A program made the translations under genes and the position numbers. From contig JAFCMP010000002.1 in assembly GCA_017506865.1 (NCBI GenBank), positions 1,178,001-1,242,000 on the forward strand: a stretch of DNA of 64,000 bases. The letters run 5' to 3'. This document shows, piece after piece, positions 23,301-34,974 of this stretch. This stretch comes from Tribonema minus. Its lineage: Eukaryota; Sar; Xanthophyceae; Tribonematales; Tribonemataceae. Positions within the stretch are counted from its first letter, which is position 1; every line of letters starts with the position of its first letter. Under the pieces are notes generated by a model, which searched no databases, had not been told where the DNA came from, and saw only the letters and a program-made list of their open reading frames with translations.

Positions 23301-26300
23301 GCCAGTAAGTGCCCATGGCAACGTCAGCTTGAGAATCTTGAAATCAAGTTTCGAACTAGAAAAAATGGATGAAATTGATGTCCGAAGTTTCATGCCGTGG
23401 GAGTGCAGGGCGCACTTAGACTAGGAGCAGATGGTTCGATCAGCATCAAATCCACCAGCACGCCTTGATTTTTTTAACCAGCTTCTTCCAAATATGCGCA
23501 CAACCAGCTTCTTCAAAATATGCGCGCTCTTGGACAGAGGCACAATGTAGGTACCAAGTTACCCCACCTGAATAACGCAGTAGCGGCTTACAGGGACGCC
23601 GCAGCATCAGCGCAAAAATTAAATGCCGGTAGCCTATGAGACGTCACAACACTGCAATGAATACCTTGCTGTATCGTTGAGTTCAACACAGCGCATTGTG
23701 CTGAAGTTACGTTCAACTTTGTGAACCAAGTACTCGAGTTCAGCACCACGCAACGAGGCCCATTAACACATATCGAGGGCACACGCACATACATGACAAG
23801 GGACCATTGAAGCGTACTTCAAGAGCACGATACCCTTGAAATGTGTGTACTTCAACTGTGAGTTAGCGCACACCGAGAGCGCGTCGCGGGAGGCAAGCGA
23901 AAGGCGGCCGTAGGCCGCAGACGACGGTGCAAATTGCCATGCGCAGCATTGTCTGAGAATTGCGGCTTGAACCTCAAGAAACAGCACGACTGCGCACGCG
24001 GGACGACAGCTGTCATGCGCTGAGCGCTGACGCACGTCAAAGACGCTGCATGAGCTGAGGTGGCGTTCTGAGAGTTCCAGACAATTGCAGTATAAGTAAG
24101 ACGCTACTCCTGTACTGTACGTGAACTTGCACCGCGCATTGTCTGTGAAGCAGCTGTAGGCACCCAGGCAGCTCTGTACCACGCTGTGTACGCCTGACGG
24201 GCTCACTTCATGTGTCAGAACAAATGCCACAACATTGATGTACTGAGTAAGCCCGCACTCAACTCCTTGAAAGCAACAAACGACAAGAGGTGGTGGCACC
24301 ATTGACAAGGTCCACACTGTCATGCTTGCCTGCGAGAGCTGGGGTGGCATGCTAGGCGCTCCGCCATGCTACAGCGTCACCGCAAACCTGAGTAACGTCA
24401 CACTCACTCAGTTTCTGCTGTTAACAACTTGTGTTGACACCCGTTGTCATTTAGCAACTGCTGCAGGCACGCTCCGTCCGCACCTGCAGCGACAGCGTAA
24501 TGTACGCCTGCGCGAGCCTGCAGAACCTTAGTCTAGTAGGGTTAGGGGTAGGGCTAGCGCGCTGGGGCCTCCGCAGCACCACCGAAACCCCCTAGTAACC
24601 TCACATTCACTCAGTTGCCGTATGTTATAGCAGCTTGTGTTGACATCAAGATGTCCATCTTTATAAAATCAGCTACTGCTGTAAGCATGCTCCGCCCGTA
24701 CCTGCAGCGACAGCGTGATGTACGCCTGCGTGAGCTGCAGGGCCTTGGTACCCTAACCCTTGCCCTCAAACCTCACCGTGACCTTTACCTAACACCAACC
24801 CCAAGTGCCACGACCTCCGCAGCGCTTTAAATTAGCAGCTGTTGTAGCCACGCTCCACCCATACCTGCAGTGACAGCGTGATGTACGCCTGCGTGAGCTG
24901 CAGGACCTTGCGCCCGACGCGCGCCGCCGCCGCCTGATTGGCCAGCCCCAGGTTGCCGTCCGCAGTCAGTTGGTCCCGCGCGGTGTGCACCGCGCGCGCC
25001 GCGGCTGCCACGTCGTCTCTCTCAAACGCATCGGCAATCGCTGCGGCAGGAACACGGGCAGAAAATTGTTGTAAGACTGCGGCAAGGAAGAACAACATTG
25101 TAGTAAATCGGTCGCATAAATGTACATCAAATGCATCAGCAATGTATTTGCACCAATATTAAAGTAGAAAGATGCATCAGCAGCAGCTGCCACGTCGTTT
25201 CTCTCAAACGCATCGGCAATCGCTGCGGCAGGAAAATGAGTAGGAAACCGTAGTGAGGTTGCGGCAAAGGGGGGATAATGAGGATAGGCCACCAATGTGT
25301 ATGTACCGTAAAGTACCGGGTAAACGACCCCCGGGTCTTGGCTGGCAGAGGGCTCTGGTGCCATAGACTCAGGGGTCGTTTACAGCGCAGGGGGCGTTTA
25401 CCAAGAGGGGGGGGCTTGAGCTGGCATAGATGCGCGCTGGCAAGCTGCGCGTGGCAAAACACCCGGGCTGTTTGCCATGCACGGGCTCTTAACCGATTGC
25501 ATCTCCGCAGAAAGTACTCACAGCATAGCCTGCAGCGCTGCGCTTTGATTTTCAAGAGATCTAACACGCCAGTGCCTGGCGTGAGGACCAGCACTATACG
25601 TACTGCAGTCTGTTGCTAACAGAAAGGCGCCGGCATTATTCTCGTGATGACACAAATAGATGGCCCTCTCGGGCGCAGGCCTGACAAGTCAAGCAAAGGC
25701 TGCAACTCAGTTACAGCCTACAGCAGAATCGTGAGGTCGGGTCCATCGTAGCGTGGTCTCCCTTCGCTTTTCTCTCTAAAACAAACTTCAACAACTTGAA
25801 GAAGGGTTTGGTTGTTTTGCCTATATTGCCCCACAAACCGTTTCAACTAGTATGACATGACACAAAAACTTCAACAACAACTTGAAGAAGGGTTTGAGGT
25901 TTGCAGCCAGTTGTCCCATCGAACCGTTTATACCCCGCAACAGTAGTATGACATGTCTGCATTTTAGGACAGCATGTGCTGAGGCCCAGTGATGAAACAT
26001 ACACACCCGTCCACACACATCATTCATGGTACTTTGAGCATAATTGTAGTGACATGGACATAGCTAATGACAAAAGCATCACGTGGCAAACCACCCCCGG
26101 GTCTTTTACCATGTAGGGGGGGCTCAAGGTGGCAGTGACCCCCTGGTGCTATAAGACCCGTGGGTCTTTTACAGCACAGGAGCTGTTTACCGCTAGGGGG
26201 CTGTTTACCCGGTACTTTACGGTATATGCAGTGCACCAGCAGTATACTTGAATTCAAATACGCACAGCATTCACATCGTCCCCGTCTCAAACACATTGGC

Positions 26301-29300
26301 AGTTGCTGCGGCAGAGCAAAATATAGGATTGTATTGTCATCAGTGTCTGGCAGGGTAGACGATGAGGCGATGCCATGAACGTGTACATCAGACATGCACA
26401 AAGCATACGTCCCGCACTTAAAGTACTCCATATGAAGCAAACAATTGCCGTCAGGCAGCGGCTGTGAGTACTAGAAACGCATCCGCCATAAATGCGGCAG
26501 GCTTTTTTTTTTTTTTTGCGCGTAACCAAAGATTACCCGAAAACTAGCTTGTCCAAGTGCGCAGCGGCGCTGCATGCGCGCTTGCGGCCGGTGCGATGCC
26601 GTTGCTGCGCTGCACTGCTAGTTCTGCCCGCCCAACCGTGCTCAGCAGACGCATCGTACCCAATGACCCAAGTCAATGCCGAGCGAACGGCTGCCGCGCA
26701 CTTGAGCACTGGCAACCAAATGAATGACTCGCGCGATTTTCGGCGCTGGCAGCTGACAGCTATTTGTGAACTCACACAAACTTAGGGTTAGGGTAAGGGT
26801 TAGCACCGCCGTAGTACGCGCTAGCGTGCGCAGTCATGGAGCGCACCGGCGCGAGCGCTCACACTATTAACAAAGCCTACAAGTAGCAAAATACGCAACT
26901 TGAGCATCACTCATGTACGCGCTGAGGTGCGTGTTCATGGGGCGCACCGGCGCCGGCGCAAGCGCTTTCGATTGTAGTGAATATACATTCAAGTACTACA
27001 AGTAACGAACTACGGAGTATGGCTATATGTCAACTGAGCGTCACCTTCGTACGCGCTGAGGTGCGTAGTCATGCAGCGGCGGGTACACATCCACAATAAC
27101 TTTAGCAACACACGCACACTGAGCATCACCTGTGTATGCGCTGAGGTGCGTGGTCATGGCGTGCGCCGGCGCAGGCGCATGCGCTTTCTAGTTGTACAAA
27201 TATATTATTTTTGAAAGAGAATTGAACAACATAGTATCATTATGAACAGCTTTCTAGCTGTACAAATATAGTATTGTTGAACGAGAAATGAACTACATGG
27301 TATGCTTATGAACAGACTGAACATCACCTATGTAAGCGCTGAGGTGCGTGGTCATGGAGCGCGCCGGCACGGGCATGTACGCTTTCTATAAGGAACAGAT
27401 CTACAATCAGCAACATATGCAAACTGAGCATCACCTATGTATGCGCTGAGGTGCGTGGTCATGGAGAGCGCCGGCGCGGGCGCGTACGCTTTCTATTGTA
27501 AGACTACATATTTTTTTGAAAAGAAATGAACTACTTGGTATGATCATGTACAGACTGAGCATCACCTGTGTACGCGAGGTGTGTGGTCATGGAGCGGTGG
27601 GTACGCTTTCTATAAGAGACAAATCTACAATTAGCGATGCACGGAAACTGAGCATCACCTGTGTACGCGCTGAGGTGCGTGGTCATGGAGCGTGCCGGCG
27701 CGGGCGCGTACGGCGGCAGCGGCGGCGCCTCCCCCAGCAGCAGCAGCGACACGAGCACCGCCTTCTTGCGCGACTCCACCGCCAGCGCGCTGCAGATGCA
27801 GAGCATGTGAGCATACTTCAGGCACGTGAAACAACGTCACGATTGGTTGATTGCTAAAAATATTCATGTGGGTGTCGTGGCGACTCCACCGCCAGCGCAC
27901 TGCAGGTGCAGAGCATGGCACGTACTTAAAACACGTAAAATGACGTCGCAGTTGGGAAATTGCGGCAGCGCGGCGGTCCGCGGCAGGAGGTTGGCACCCA
28001 TTGATCGCTGCCGGCACTAGTATGTCATGTATAGAGTGCTATGCAGCACCATTTATATGGCTAGTTTCGCCTTGAAGTGAGGGGGCTCGGGCAGTTAGGG
28101 TTACGGTTAGGGTTAGAGGTAGGGTCAGAGGCGTTGCGCGACTCCACCGCCAGCGCGCTGAAGGCGCAGAGGATGGCACGTGCACCCATGAAATTATGTC
28201 TTGTACACGTTGACATTCATGTTGGCATGCTGCAAATCATTCACGGGTGTGTCACGGCGGCGCTTCACTGGCAACTACTGGGGGAGGGGGGGGGGGGGAG
28301 GAGGGGGGGGGAGGAGGGGGGGGGTTGAGCGCAGTCAGTACCGCACAGTCGTCAAACACGTGAGATCATGTCGAGATCAGCAGTGTCGGCCTAATTGCGG
28401 CAGCGTTGCAGCCTGCGGCAGAGTTTTCGCATCCACTGACCGCTGCCGCCACTCGTATCTTGTGTATAGCATGGTATATATGTAGTGGCATAAGTATAGC
28501 TGGTTTCGCCTCAAAGTGAAGCGGAGCTTGGGTCAAAGCAGAGGCGCTGCGCGACTCCCCCGCCAGCGCGCTGCACATGCAGAAGATGGCGCGCGCGTCC
28601 AAGGAGACCTCATTGCGTAAATGTCATGTTGCGAATCATTCATGTGGGTGTCACGGCGGCGCTTCACTGACAGTTACGGGAGGGGGGGGGGGGGGGGGTC
28701 GAGCGCTACCAGCACCGCACACGCATCAAACACGTGAGATGACATCGAGATCGGTTAATTGCGGCAGCGTTCGTGTCATTGCGGCAGCGTTGCAGTATTG
28801 GTAATTGCGGATGTCAGAAACATGATGCTGAAACACTCTAAATGTCACTCGCAGCTAAGCCGGGGGGGGGGGGAGTACCGTAGTCCTGGACGCCAGGATC
28901 ATCATCATGACTCATCATGATGACTCACGATAAGGGTGCAGCATTAGGGTTTGGCTCTCGTGGTCTCCTGAGAGCACCTTTGTTTCCATGTGTGCTGGCA
29001 AGGTTTTGTTCCGAGGGCAGCGACTAGGGATATCTCTATCACTTACATATCGTGCACACCGCACACCTCCATAAATGAGCTGCGGGGGCAGGCGCCGTGC
29101 ATATGCGATTGGTGCAGGGTATGCATGTATACCATATGCACTGCATACCTACATACCTGAGCTGCTGGGCGGGCGTCGTGCACGCCATGTGGAAGAAGTC
29201 AAGCGCCATACGCCACTGCTTCACGCCTGGGGGAGGGGGTCGACCGCAGACAGCAAAGGCAGTGCTCAGGTGATGAGGCAGCTGGTTTCAGCGACGGGTA

Positions 29301-32300
29301 ACAACAGGTAATGCGGCAGTAGTTTCAGCAACGGGTAATGAGGCCACCGTCTCATTAACAGCGAGAAAAAAGCCAGCCGTGTCAGCAACAGGTAACAAGG
29401 CAGGATTTACACCAATAGGTAATGCAGCACCAGCTGTCAGCAACAGGTTATGAAGCAGCCAGTCCAGCAACAGGTAATGCGGCAGCCATCTCAGCAACAG
29501 GGCGGCCGTTTGAGCAAAGGTGATGCAGCAGCAGTTTCAGCAACGGGTGATGAGGCAGCCGCTTCCAGCAATGAGTAATGCGGCAGCCGATCCATTAAGT
29601 TGTAACGAGGCAGCCGTCTCAGCAACAGGTAGATGCAGCAGCATGAGGCAGCCACTTCAGCAGCAATGAGGCACCCAACTCAGCAACAGGTGATGAGGAG
29701 CATAGAGCTTTCTTCGCGACAAACAAGGGTATAATGAAGCCGCAAGTGGCGCCCCCGCTGATGCCGCCAGTCCTCAGCATTCACACCACAAGGGCGGCAG
29801 GTACGTCATACAACCTCATGAGCAGCTTGAAGTATACAGTGCCATTCTCGACGGACATTTGTGACAGCAGCTAAGGCGTGGGACGGCAACCAGTGGCTTG
29901 ATGACACAACCTTTGATGTACATTTGTGAGGCTTGTCGTGCCCTTGTGAATGTTTCAACTAACAAGTACACGTGCACCTTGAAGCAGACAATTCTCAAGC
30001 ACACCAGCGGGTGCGTTGCCGCATCGCGCACCGCTTTGAAGTACTGTACATCCATACGTCTTTACACAAACTCAGGCTGTTCTTTTCTACTTCACAAGTA
30101 CGCCTGCAAGTGCACTGCAGCAGCGCTCAGCGCACTCACCTATGCAGACAACGCCGGCGTAGTACAGGTAGCGCATGAGGTGGTGCGGCGTCAGCGCCGT
30201 CTTCTTCGGCAGCACCTGCGGCGGTGACAAGCGGCAGCGCCAGTTGCTGAAATCACGTCATAAGTGAGAAGATGGATACGGTATTTATTCAGGCCAGAGT
30301 ACGACACCCGCAGTACAGTCAAGTACACATCTGAACAGTACACAGTTGAAGTGTACGTCTGTCGTGCGCCGTCTTCTTTGGCAGCACCTGCCTGACCAGC
30401 GGCAGCGGCACTTGCTCAGCTCACGGTCATATTTCTTGAAGTATGTGAGAAGACGATGGGATACGAATTCACTCAGGCCAGAGTACGACAGCCGTAGTAC
30501 AGTGAGTACACGTCTGAACAGTGAAGTGTACTCTGCGCCGTCTTCTTTGGCAGCACCTGCGGCGGTGACAAGCGGCAGCGGCAGTTGCTCGGCTCTCGGT
30601 CGTTTGGATACGTATCCTTTCAGGCCAGAATATGAGGGCCGTAGTACAATGCAGTACACGTCTGAACAGTACACAGTTGAAGTGTACACGTCAGCGCCGT
30701 CTATTCTTCGGCAGCACCTGCGGCGGTGACAAGCGGCAGTGGCAGTTGCTCAGCTCATGTCATCATTTCATGAAACCTGCTTACACGACCTACTTGAACG
30801 CGCCTACAGACCTACACTGGAGAACCTCCCAGAACTAACACGAGTAACTCCACTGTGGTGAGAGCCTGTGGGTGTTTAGGTTTCATACTCCGACACTTCT
30901 TGAAATATGTGAGAAGACTATGATCGGATACGTAACCATCCAGGCCAGAGTACGACAGCCGTAGTACAGTGCAGTACACGTCTGAACAGTACAGAGCAAG
31001 TGCACGTCAGCGCCGCCTTCTTCGGCAGCACCTGGCGAGGGGGCGGGGGGGGGGGTGAAGAGCCGCAGCGGCTGACGTCACAGTGTGCATTGCGCTGCGC
31101 CTCCGCAATCAGCGTGTGCGCGTTTCACAGTACAAGTACATACCCCATGCGCACGGCAACAGCAGCGCCTTGCGAGGTCCCCTAGCGGACCGCTTCCACA
31201 GCGCTCAGCGGGGATGCTTCGCAAGCCAGCCAGCCCCCGCATGTGCACGCATCGAGCACGCGGCAGCGCTCCGCTTGGATGCCACGCTGCGCCCTTGAGC
31301 AGCCCCTGTATTGGCACGCTCGCGAGTATACCTACCTACATGCTCCCGCTCGCCAGGATGTCTGGCGCGCGACGCGTCGCCACGGCAGCGCTCGGCTTGC
31401 AACTGCTGCTGCATGATGCGAAAGTGAACGGGCTCGTGGAGGCGCTGAACAGCAGCGCCGACGAGTCTGTCTAACGTACCCACCCCACCCACCTAGCGAT
31501 GAGGGGCATAACAAGCGAGTGTGTACCCTCTGTATATGGAAGCATCTGGTTATGCATTCAGCACTCCGGGACATCCACGTCAACTGACCTGCTGAGCGCT
31601 GAGCAGCGATACTCGGCAAGCCTACCGTACCTACCTACGCCCCACGCATCTACGCACCTTGTACACCGGGTGCACCGCGAGAGCCGGCGTGCGTCGACGT
31701 GGCAGCGCTTCGCGTCAATGCAACAGCGCTCAGCGAACCAACCATACCTACCCTACGCCACACACACATACATACCTTGTACACGGGGTGCGCCGCGAGC
31801 CAGCGCGCGCCCACGTGGTAGCACTTAGCGCGTATGCAGCAGAAGGCTGCTGCTGCATGGGGAAGCAGCGCTCAGCACGCCTACCATACCTACCCAACAC
31901 AGATGCGCACCTTGTACACGGGGTGCGCCGCGAGCCAGCGCGCGCCGACGCGGTAGCACTTGGCGTGTATGCAGCAGCGCTCAGCACGCCAACCATATTT
32001 ACCCCATGCCACACATGCGCACCTTGTACACGGGGTGCGCCGCGAGCCAGCGCGCGCCGATGTGGTAGCACTTGGCGTGTATGCAGCAGCGCTCACAGCA
32101 GGCCAACCGTACCAACCCTACGTCACACATACATACCTTGTACACGGGGTGCGCCGCGAGCCAGCGCGCGCCGATGTGGTAGCACTTGGCGTGTATGCAG
32201 CACTCCAGCAGATCGGCGTCCACCGCCGTCAGGCAGCCGTCCTCTGGGGCCAGCGCCTCCGCGGCGCGCCACAGCGGCGCAATCGCGTCCTGCCATCAGG

Positions 32301-34574
32301 ATAATGTGCATTGACGTCGTGGTTTAGTGCGACTTGCAAGCGATAGTGTCAGCGTGAGGTGCGTGCGTGGGGCATGTGGCACACTGAGGAGGCTGCGTCA
32401 CCGCAGGCGCTTTTGCACAAGGGGAACTTTGGCGCCAGCGCCTCCGCGGCGCGCGCCACAGGCGGTGCTATTGCGTCCTGTCGTGAATCAGCAATCACCT
32501 CGTCTGGAGCGCACGACTGATTCAAGCGCGTGACGCACTGCGGGCCCTCCATGTTGGTGCTGAAAGCACTGCGCAACAAGCGCATTGAGCCATCTGTAGC
32601 TGAGCGCTGATGCCACCATTCGTGCAGTGCTGCTGCTACCACTCGCGCTGTGCTGCGTCACCTGAGCGGCGGACGCGGCGATGCACACTGCGGCGCAGTG
32701 GCGGCAACGAGCAAATCGATCAATTCTATTGAGCACTGCTGTTGCCCACTACCCTGATCAATCTCACCCACCATTAGTTCAATCTTCTCTGCTGTTGCCT
32801 CCATGCGCAGAATATCCAGTGCTCAGTCGCCTGAGCGGCGGACGCAGCGATGCACGCCGCAGCGTAGTGTCGGCAACGAGCAAATATGGCAATTCTGTTG
32901 AGCACTGCTGCTCCCATTTGCGCGCAGTGCTCAGTCACACCTGAGCGGCGGACGCGGAGATGCACGCTGCGGCGTAGTGGCGGCAACGAGCAACTTTAGC
33001 CATTCTGTTGAGCGCACGACTGGCTCAAGTGCGTGAGAGTCGATTTGAGACACTGCGGCCTCAGTACACTGGTCTACATGCGTCAGCGCTGAAACCCTTG
33101 CGCAACAAGCGAATGGAGCCATCTACTAGCTCAGCGATGCTGCCACCGTTCGTGCAGCGGTCAGTCACCTGAGCGGCGGACGCGGCGATGCACGCCGCAG
33201 AATAGTGGTGGCACACCGCCGCGAAGGGGCGGCACGCGGCGCGCGCCTGCGGGCCGATAGCGCTCAGCAGCATCTCCCGCGCGACGCCGCAGAACGCCGC
33301 GTCCGGCACCTTGTTGCCCGCCCCCGCGCACTGCACGCTCGCCTCGTTGTTCCTGCACGCGTGTGAAGCATTGTGGAAGTGCGCTGACTTCATGAGGAGG
33401 GCTGACAGAGGCGCACACATACGTGCATGGGCGCGGTGCATACAAAAGCCTGACGGAGGAGCGTTGTTCCTGTAAACACGTGCGTTTCATACAAAGATGC
33501 ACACTGCACGCTCACCTTCCTGTGCACACACGCATTAAACACGGTTGATATGGAGGACCGACAGGGGTGTTGTGTCAAGTGATCAACATGCCTGCTCCAC
33601 TGGCGCAGTAACCCAAAAAATACACCTCGCGTACTTTGACGCACTTTGGAGTGTACTCCAAAGTACACACGGCGTGAGACAGCGGCGGCACATCAGACTT
33701 TGGCAGGGCTGCCGCGATGTGTTGCGTCGCGCGTGAAGTGTGCAGGAGTGGCGTCATGATGCGGCTGCCAAGTACCGCGTTACCATTAGCAATGTCAACA
33801 GAGATCTGCCGCCTCGCGCTGCGCTGCCACTGTGTTGCTGGCACGAGAGTGGCAGCTGGACCAGTGAGTGCAGGCTGTGATGGTCAGTAGTGAGTGGTGC
33901 TGATCACCTGCACCGGTTTGAGGCTGGCTTGTGGCCCGGATGACCTGCTTCACTTACACAAAGGGTGGACAGTCAAAATGCATGTAGCAGTGATACTCTT
34001 TTGAAAACCCTGTGCTTCGAGATGGAATGGCGTCTGTCAGTGTGCTGACAGCATCCCGCAGAGATCGAGTCCTGTCATACCACCAATTCCATGATGCTTG
34101 TTCAATCCTCAGGTTCTCTGAGGCACTGTTCAACTGAAGCAGCTTTTGGAGTACGTCTTTCTTGGCAGCGTTCATGAGGCTGTGCATTGTGATCAAAAGC
34201 CTGCTGGATGCTGAACGCTGTGCCAATCATGAATCGACGCAATGACTCAGGCTGTTGACTTCAGCACATATTTCTTCACATGTCTACCATGGACGATCTA
34301 TGCTGCAGTGCTGCCAGATACAGACCTATGTACATGGGACACACAATGTGGAATGCACTCACAGGAAGTGACTAGCAGCCACAGTTCTGGCACGGATCGA
34401 AGCAACCTGCACCGCCATCTCGAGCAAGGGAGACTGTCCCTGGTGAGAAGCGTGGAAGGCGCGAGCAGCATCTTGCATTTGACCATGCTGCCTGAAGAGC
34501 TGATCGCTTAGACCAGTCAGGCCCTCCTCGCTGAAGTTGTTGTGTCCCGACACGGTCCGCAGGATGGCATCCAT
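20346..34574 (-). CDS. CSN3: COP9 signalosome subunit 3
   Basis: PCI-domain subunit of the COP9 signalosome, which removes NEDD8 from cullins. Exons (minus): 34407-34574, one unresolved, 33169-33352, 32137-32289, 30140-30215, 29157-29226, 27659-27789, 24865-25040, 23139-23201, 21391-21654, 20346-20534. Phases agree from the third exon to the stop; the missing second exon must have a length of 3n+2. Family matches in order: CRPFAAVCHHY, LECCIHAKCYHIG, MRYLYYAGVVCIGVKQW, ALAVESRKKAVLVSLLLLG, ADGNLGLANQ, LQLTQAYITLSLQDIATKV, GPKEAEAHILRMI, and AVDAALSVDPAYV near the end. The product is slightly longer than the ~425 aa of plant and animal CSN3. About 1.5 kb of coding sequence spans 14 kb because introns are filled with copies of exon edges and two inserted elements. 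Divergent from Sec16. Confidence 0.92.
21020..21285 (-). repeat. Two copies of the 3' edge of a CSN3 exon
   Basis: The end of the exon at 21391-21654 plus its donor (CGGCTGCAG|GTGTG on the minus strand) recurs at about 21022-21065 and 21230-21280, including the codons for ATADALARLQ with substitutions. Both lie in the intron to the last exon. Confidence 0.8.
21830..23135 (-). repeat. Degenerate minisatellite built from a splice donor
   Basis: On the minus strand this intron holds several dozen irregular copies of a ~20-30 bp unit around GTGAGC(G/A)CTGTC(A/G)CC. The best copies read CCTGCGCATG|GTGAGCGCTG (about 22230-22260), which is the end of exon 23139-23201 and its donor. The array is interrupted by the element at 22383-22941. 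It appears to be an overgrown version of the exon-edge duplications seen at the other exons. Confidence 0.65.
22383..22941. mobile_element. 559-bp element with 23-bp terminal inverted repeats
   Basis: Both ends read TACCGTAAATGCCCGAGTAA followed by ACG, inverted and perfect. Inside are repeated GGGCGTTTAC boxes and long G-runs. No open frame resembling a transposase is seen, so it looks like a MITE-type non-autonomous element. If the outer TA is the target duplication, the element proper starts CCGTAAA. It is inserted in a CSN3 intron. Confidence 0.75.
24470..24760 (-). repeat. Copies of the 3' edge of CSN3 exon 24865-25040
   Basis: The exon end coding for ...LTQAYITLSLQ and its donor recurs at about 24690-24760 and, less completely, 24470-24525 (shared ACCTGCAGCGACAGCGTGATG-like core on the plus strand). 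Confidence 0.75.
25180..26320 (-). repeat. Copies of the 5' edge of CSN3 exon 24865-25040
   Basis: The acceptor and first codons (GCCGCAG|CGATTGCCGATGCG and the AFERDD codons) recur at about 25180-25235 and 26262-26315. The two copies flank the inverted-repeat element at 25304-26224. Confidence 0.75.
25304..26224. mobile_element. 921-bp element with 22-bp terminal inverted repeats
   Basis: The ends are perfect inverted copies of TACCGTAAAGTACCGGGT plus AAAC, and both flanks read TATG (25300-25303 and 26225-26228), a possible 4-bp target duplication (or TA). It shares the outer TACCGTAAA and the GTAAAC box with the element at 22383-22941, so the two form one family. No transposase frame is apparent. 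It lies in a CSN3 intron. Confidence 0.75.
26805..27658 (-). repeat. About seven tandem copies of a CSN3 exon 3' edge
   Basis: The end of exon 27659-27789 (codons for RSMTTHLSAYT) and its donor region CAG|GTGATGCTCAG recur at roughly 26815, 26910, 27050, 27125, 27330, 27430 and 27560, at irregular 70-200 base spacing and separated by AT-rich sequence. Copies keep the CATGACCACGCACCTCAGCG core (minus strand) and usually the GT donor. Confidence 0.85.
27870..28600 (-). repeat. Three copies of the 5' edge of CSN3 exon 27659-27789
   Basis: The acceptor and first codons (TGCAG|CGCGCTGGCGGTGGAG on the minus strand, coding ALAVESR) recur at about 27878-27915, 28135-28175 and 28550-28590. G-rich runs at 28280-28325 and 28680-28700 interrupt the intron. 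Confidence 0.8.
29245..29710. repeat. Minisatellite, ~26-30 bp units
   Basis: Tandem units of the form GCAGCCGTCTCAGCAACAGG followed by TAATG or TGATGAG, about fifteen copies with point changes. Located in the CSN3 intron just upstream (in gene direction) of exon 29157-29226. A shorter copy of that exon's 3' edge lies at about 29060-29110. Confidence 0.75.
30340..31045 (-). repeat. Four copies of the 5' edge of CSN3 exon 30140-30215
   Basis: The acceptor and first codons (CCGCAG|GTGCTGCCGAAGAAG on the minus strand, LPKK) recur at about 30365-30410, 30535-30590, 30690-30745 and 31005-31040, in ~150-320 base units that also contain shared intron sequence (AGTACACGTCTGAACAGTAC, ATACGTA, CAGGCCAGAGTACGA). 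Confidence 0.85.
31640..32136 (-). repeat. Tandem copies of the 3' edge of CSN3 exon 32137-32289
   Basis: The exon end (codons for CIHAKCYHIGARWLAAHPVYK) and donor AAG|GTATG or AAG|GTGCGC recur at about 31655-31740, 31775-31835, 31905-31985 and 32018-32095, in ~110-130 base units. A further diverged trace is near 31130-31210. Confidence 0.85.
32425..33000 (-). repeat. Copies of exon edges on both sides of a CSN3 intron
   Basis: The 5' edge of exon 32137-32289 (GACAG|GACGCAATAGCACCGCC on the minus strand) recurs once at about 32427-32480. The 3' edge of exon 33169-33352 (SAACIAASAAQ codons plus the CAG|GTGA donor) recurs at about 32660-32715, 32822-32880 and 32937-32995. Confidence 0.85.
33353..34406 (-). 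other. CSN3 region that must contain the unresolved second exon
   Basis: The first exon ends in phase 0 and the third starts needing two bases, so at least one exon of length 3n+2 should lie here. Candidates on the minus strand are a segment near 33640-33725 (GGCAG acceptor, GAG|GTGTAT donor) and the open frame at 33954-34226 (MHSLMNAAKKDVLQ). Neither shows clear family similarity. Confidence 0.4.
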
Positions 34575-34974
34575 GGCTCCTAGCTTGCCTTCGCTACGCG
34601 CACTTCTTCTTCCAGCGCTGCTCAAAGAGAAATCTTGGATCCAAAAGGTTTGAGCATCATCACCCGAGCGGATCCAAAAAAATCTGGCTTTTCTTTAGAA
34701 AGGTGCGTTTTGCCTCAGCTTGTGGTACTCGTAGGTTGCCAAGACCGCCAGCTATTTTCGTGATCGACCAATCGGCAGCCGGTTGCTGGAGCGTGAGCCT
34801 CAGTCATCGGGTCCAGAGCTCTCAGCGGACACAACAGAGCATTGTGCCTGCTGCTGACAGCATGACGGGCGATGAAGGCGACACTGTCGTGACTTCTTGA
34901 GCCAGAGGAGGAGGAGCAGCAGCAGCAGCAGCAGCAGCTTACAACAGTCGCTCAAGACTTCGCTGCAGCTCGCC
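34575..34974. promoter_or_regulatory. Bidirectional CSN3-Sec16 promoter region
   Basis: Only 400 bases separate the two divergent start codons. Two GGATCCAAAA repeats occur at about 34636 and 34670. A 12-codon upstream frame (34862-34900, MTGDEGDTVVTS) precedes Sec16, and a CAG run (34908-34935) lies in its probable leader. No TATA box is evident. Confidence 0.5.

Noticed and set aside
26805-32136. Regularly recurring repeats that might suggest a CRISPR array
   Set aside because: Units match the adjacent exon edge, spacing is irregular, and the genes are eukaryotic. No cas genes.
31659-32327. 222-codon plus-strand frame with repeats such as GVRREPARAD
   Set aside because: Antisense reading of the tandem exon-edge copies in a CSN3 intron. 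Unit lengths keep it open by chance.
34897-34974. Sec16 start upstream at 34897 (TTG)
   Set aside because: Not an ATG. The first in-frame ATG, at 34975, has a strong GCCATGG context.
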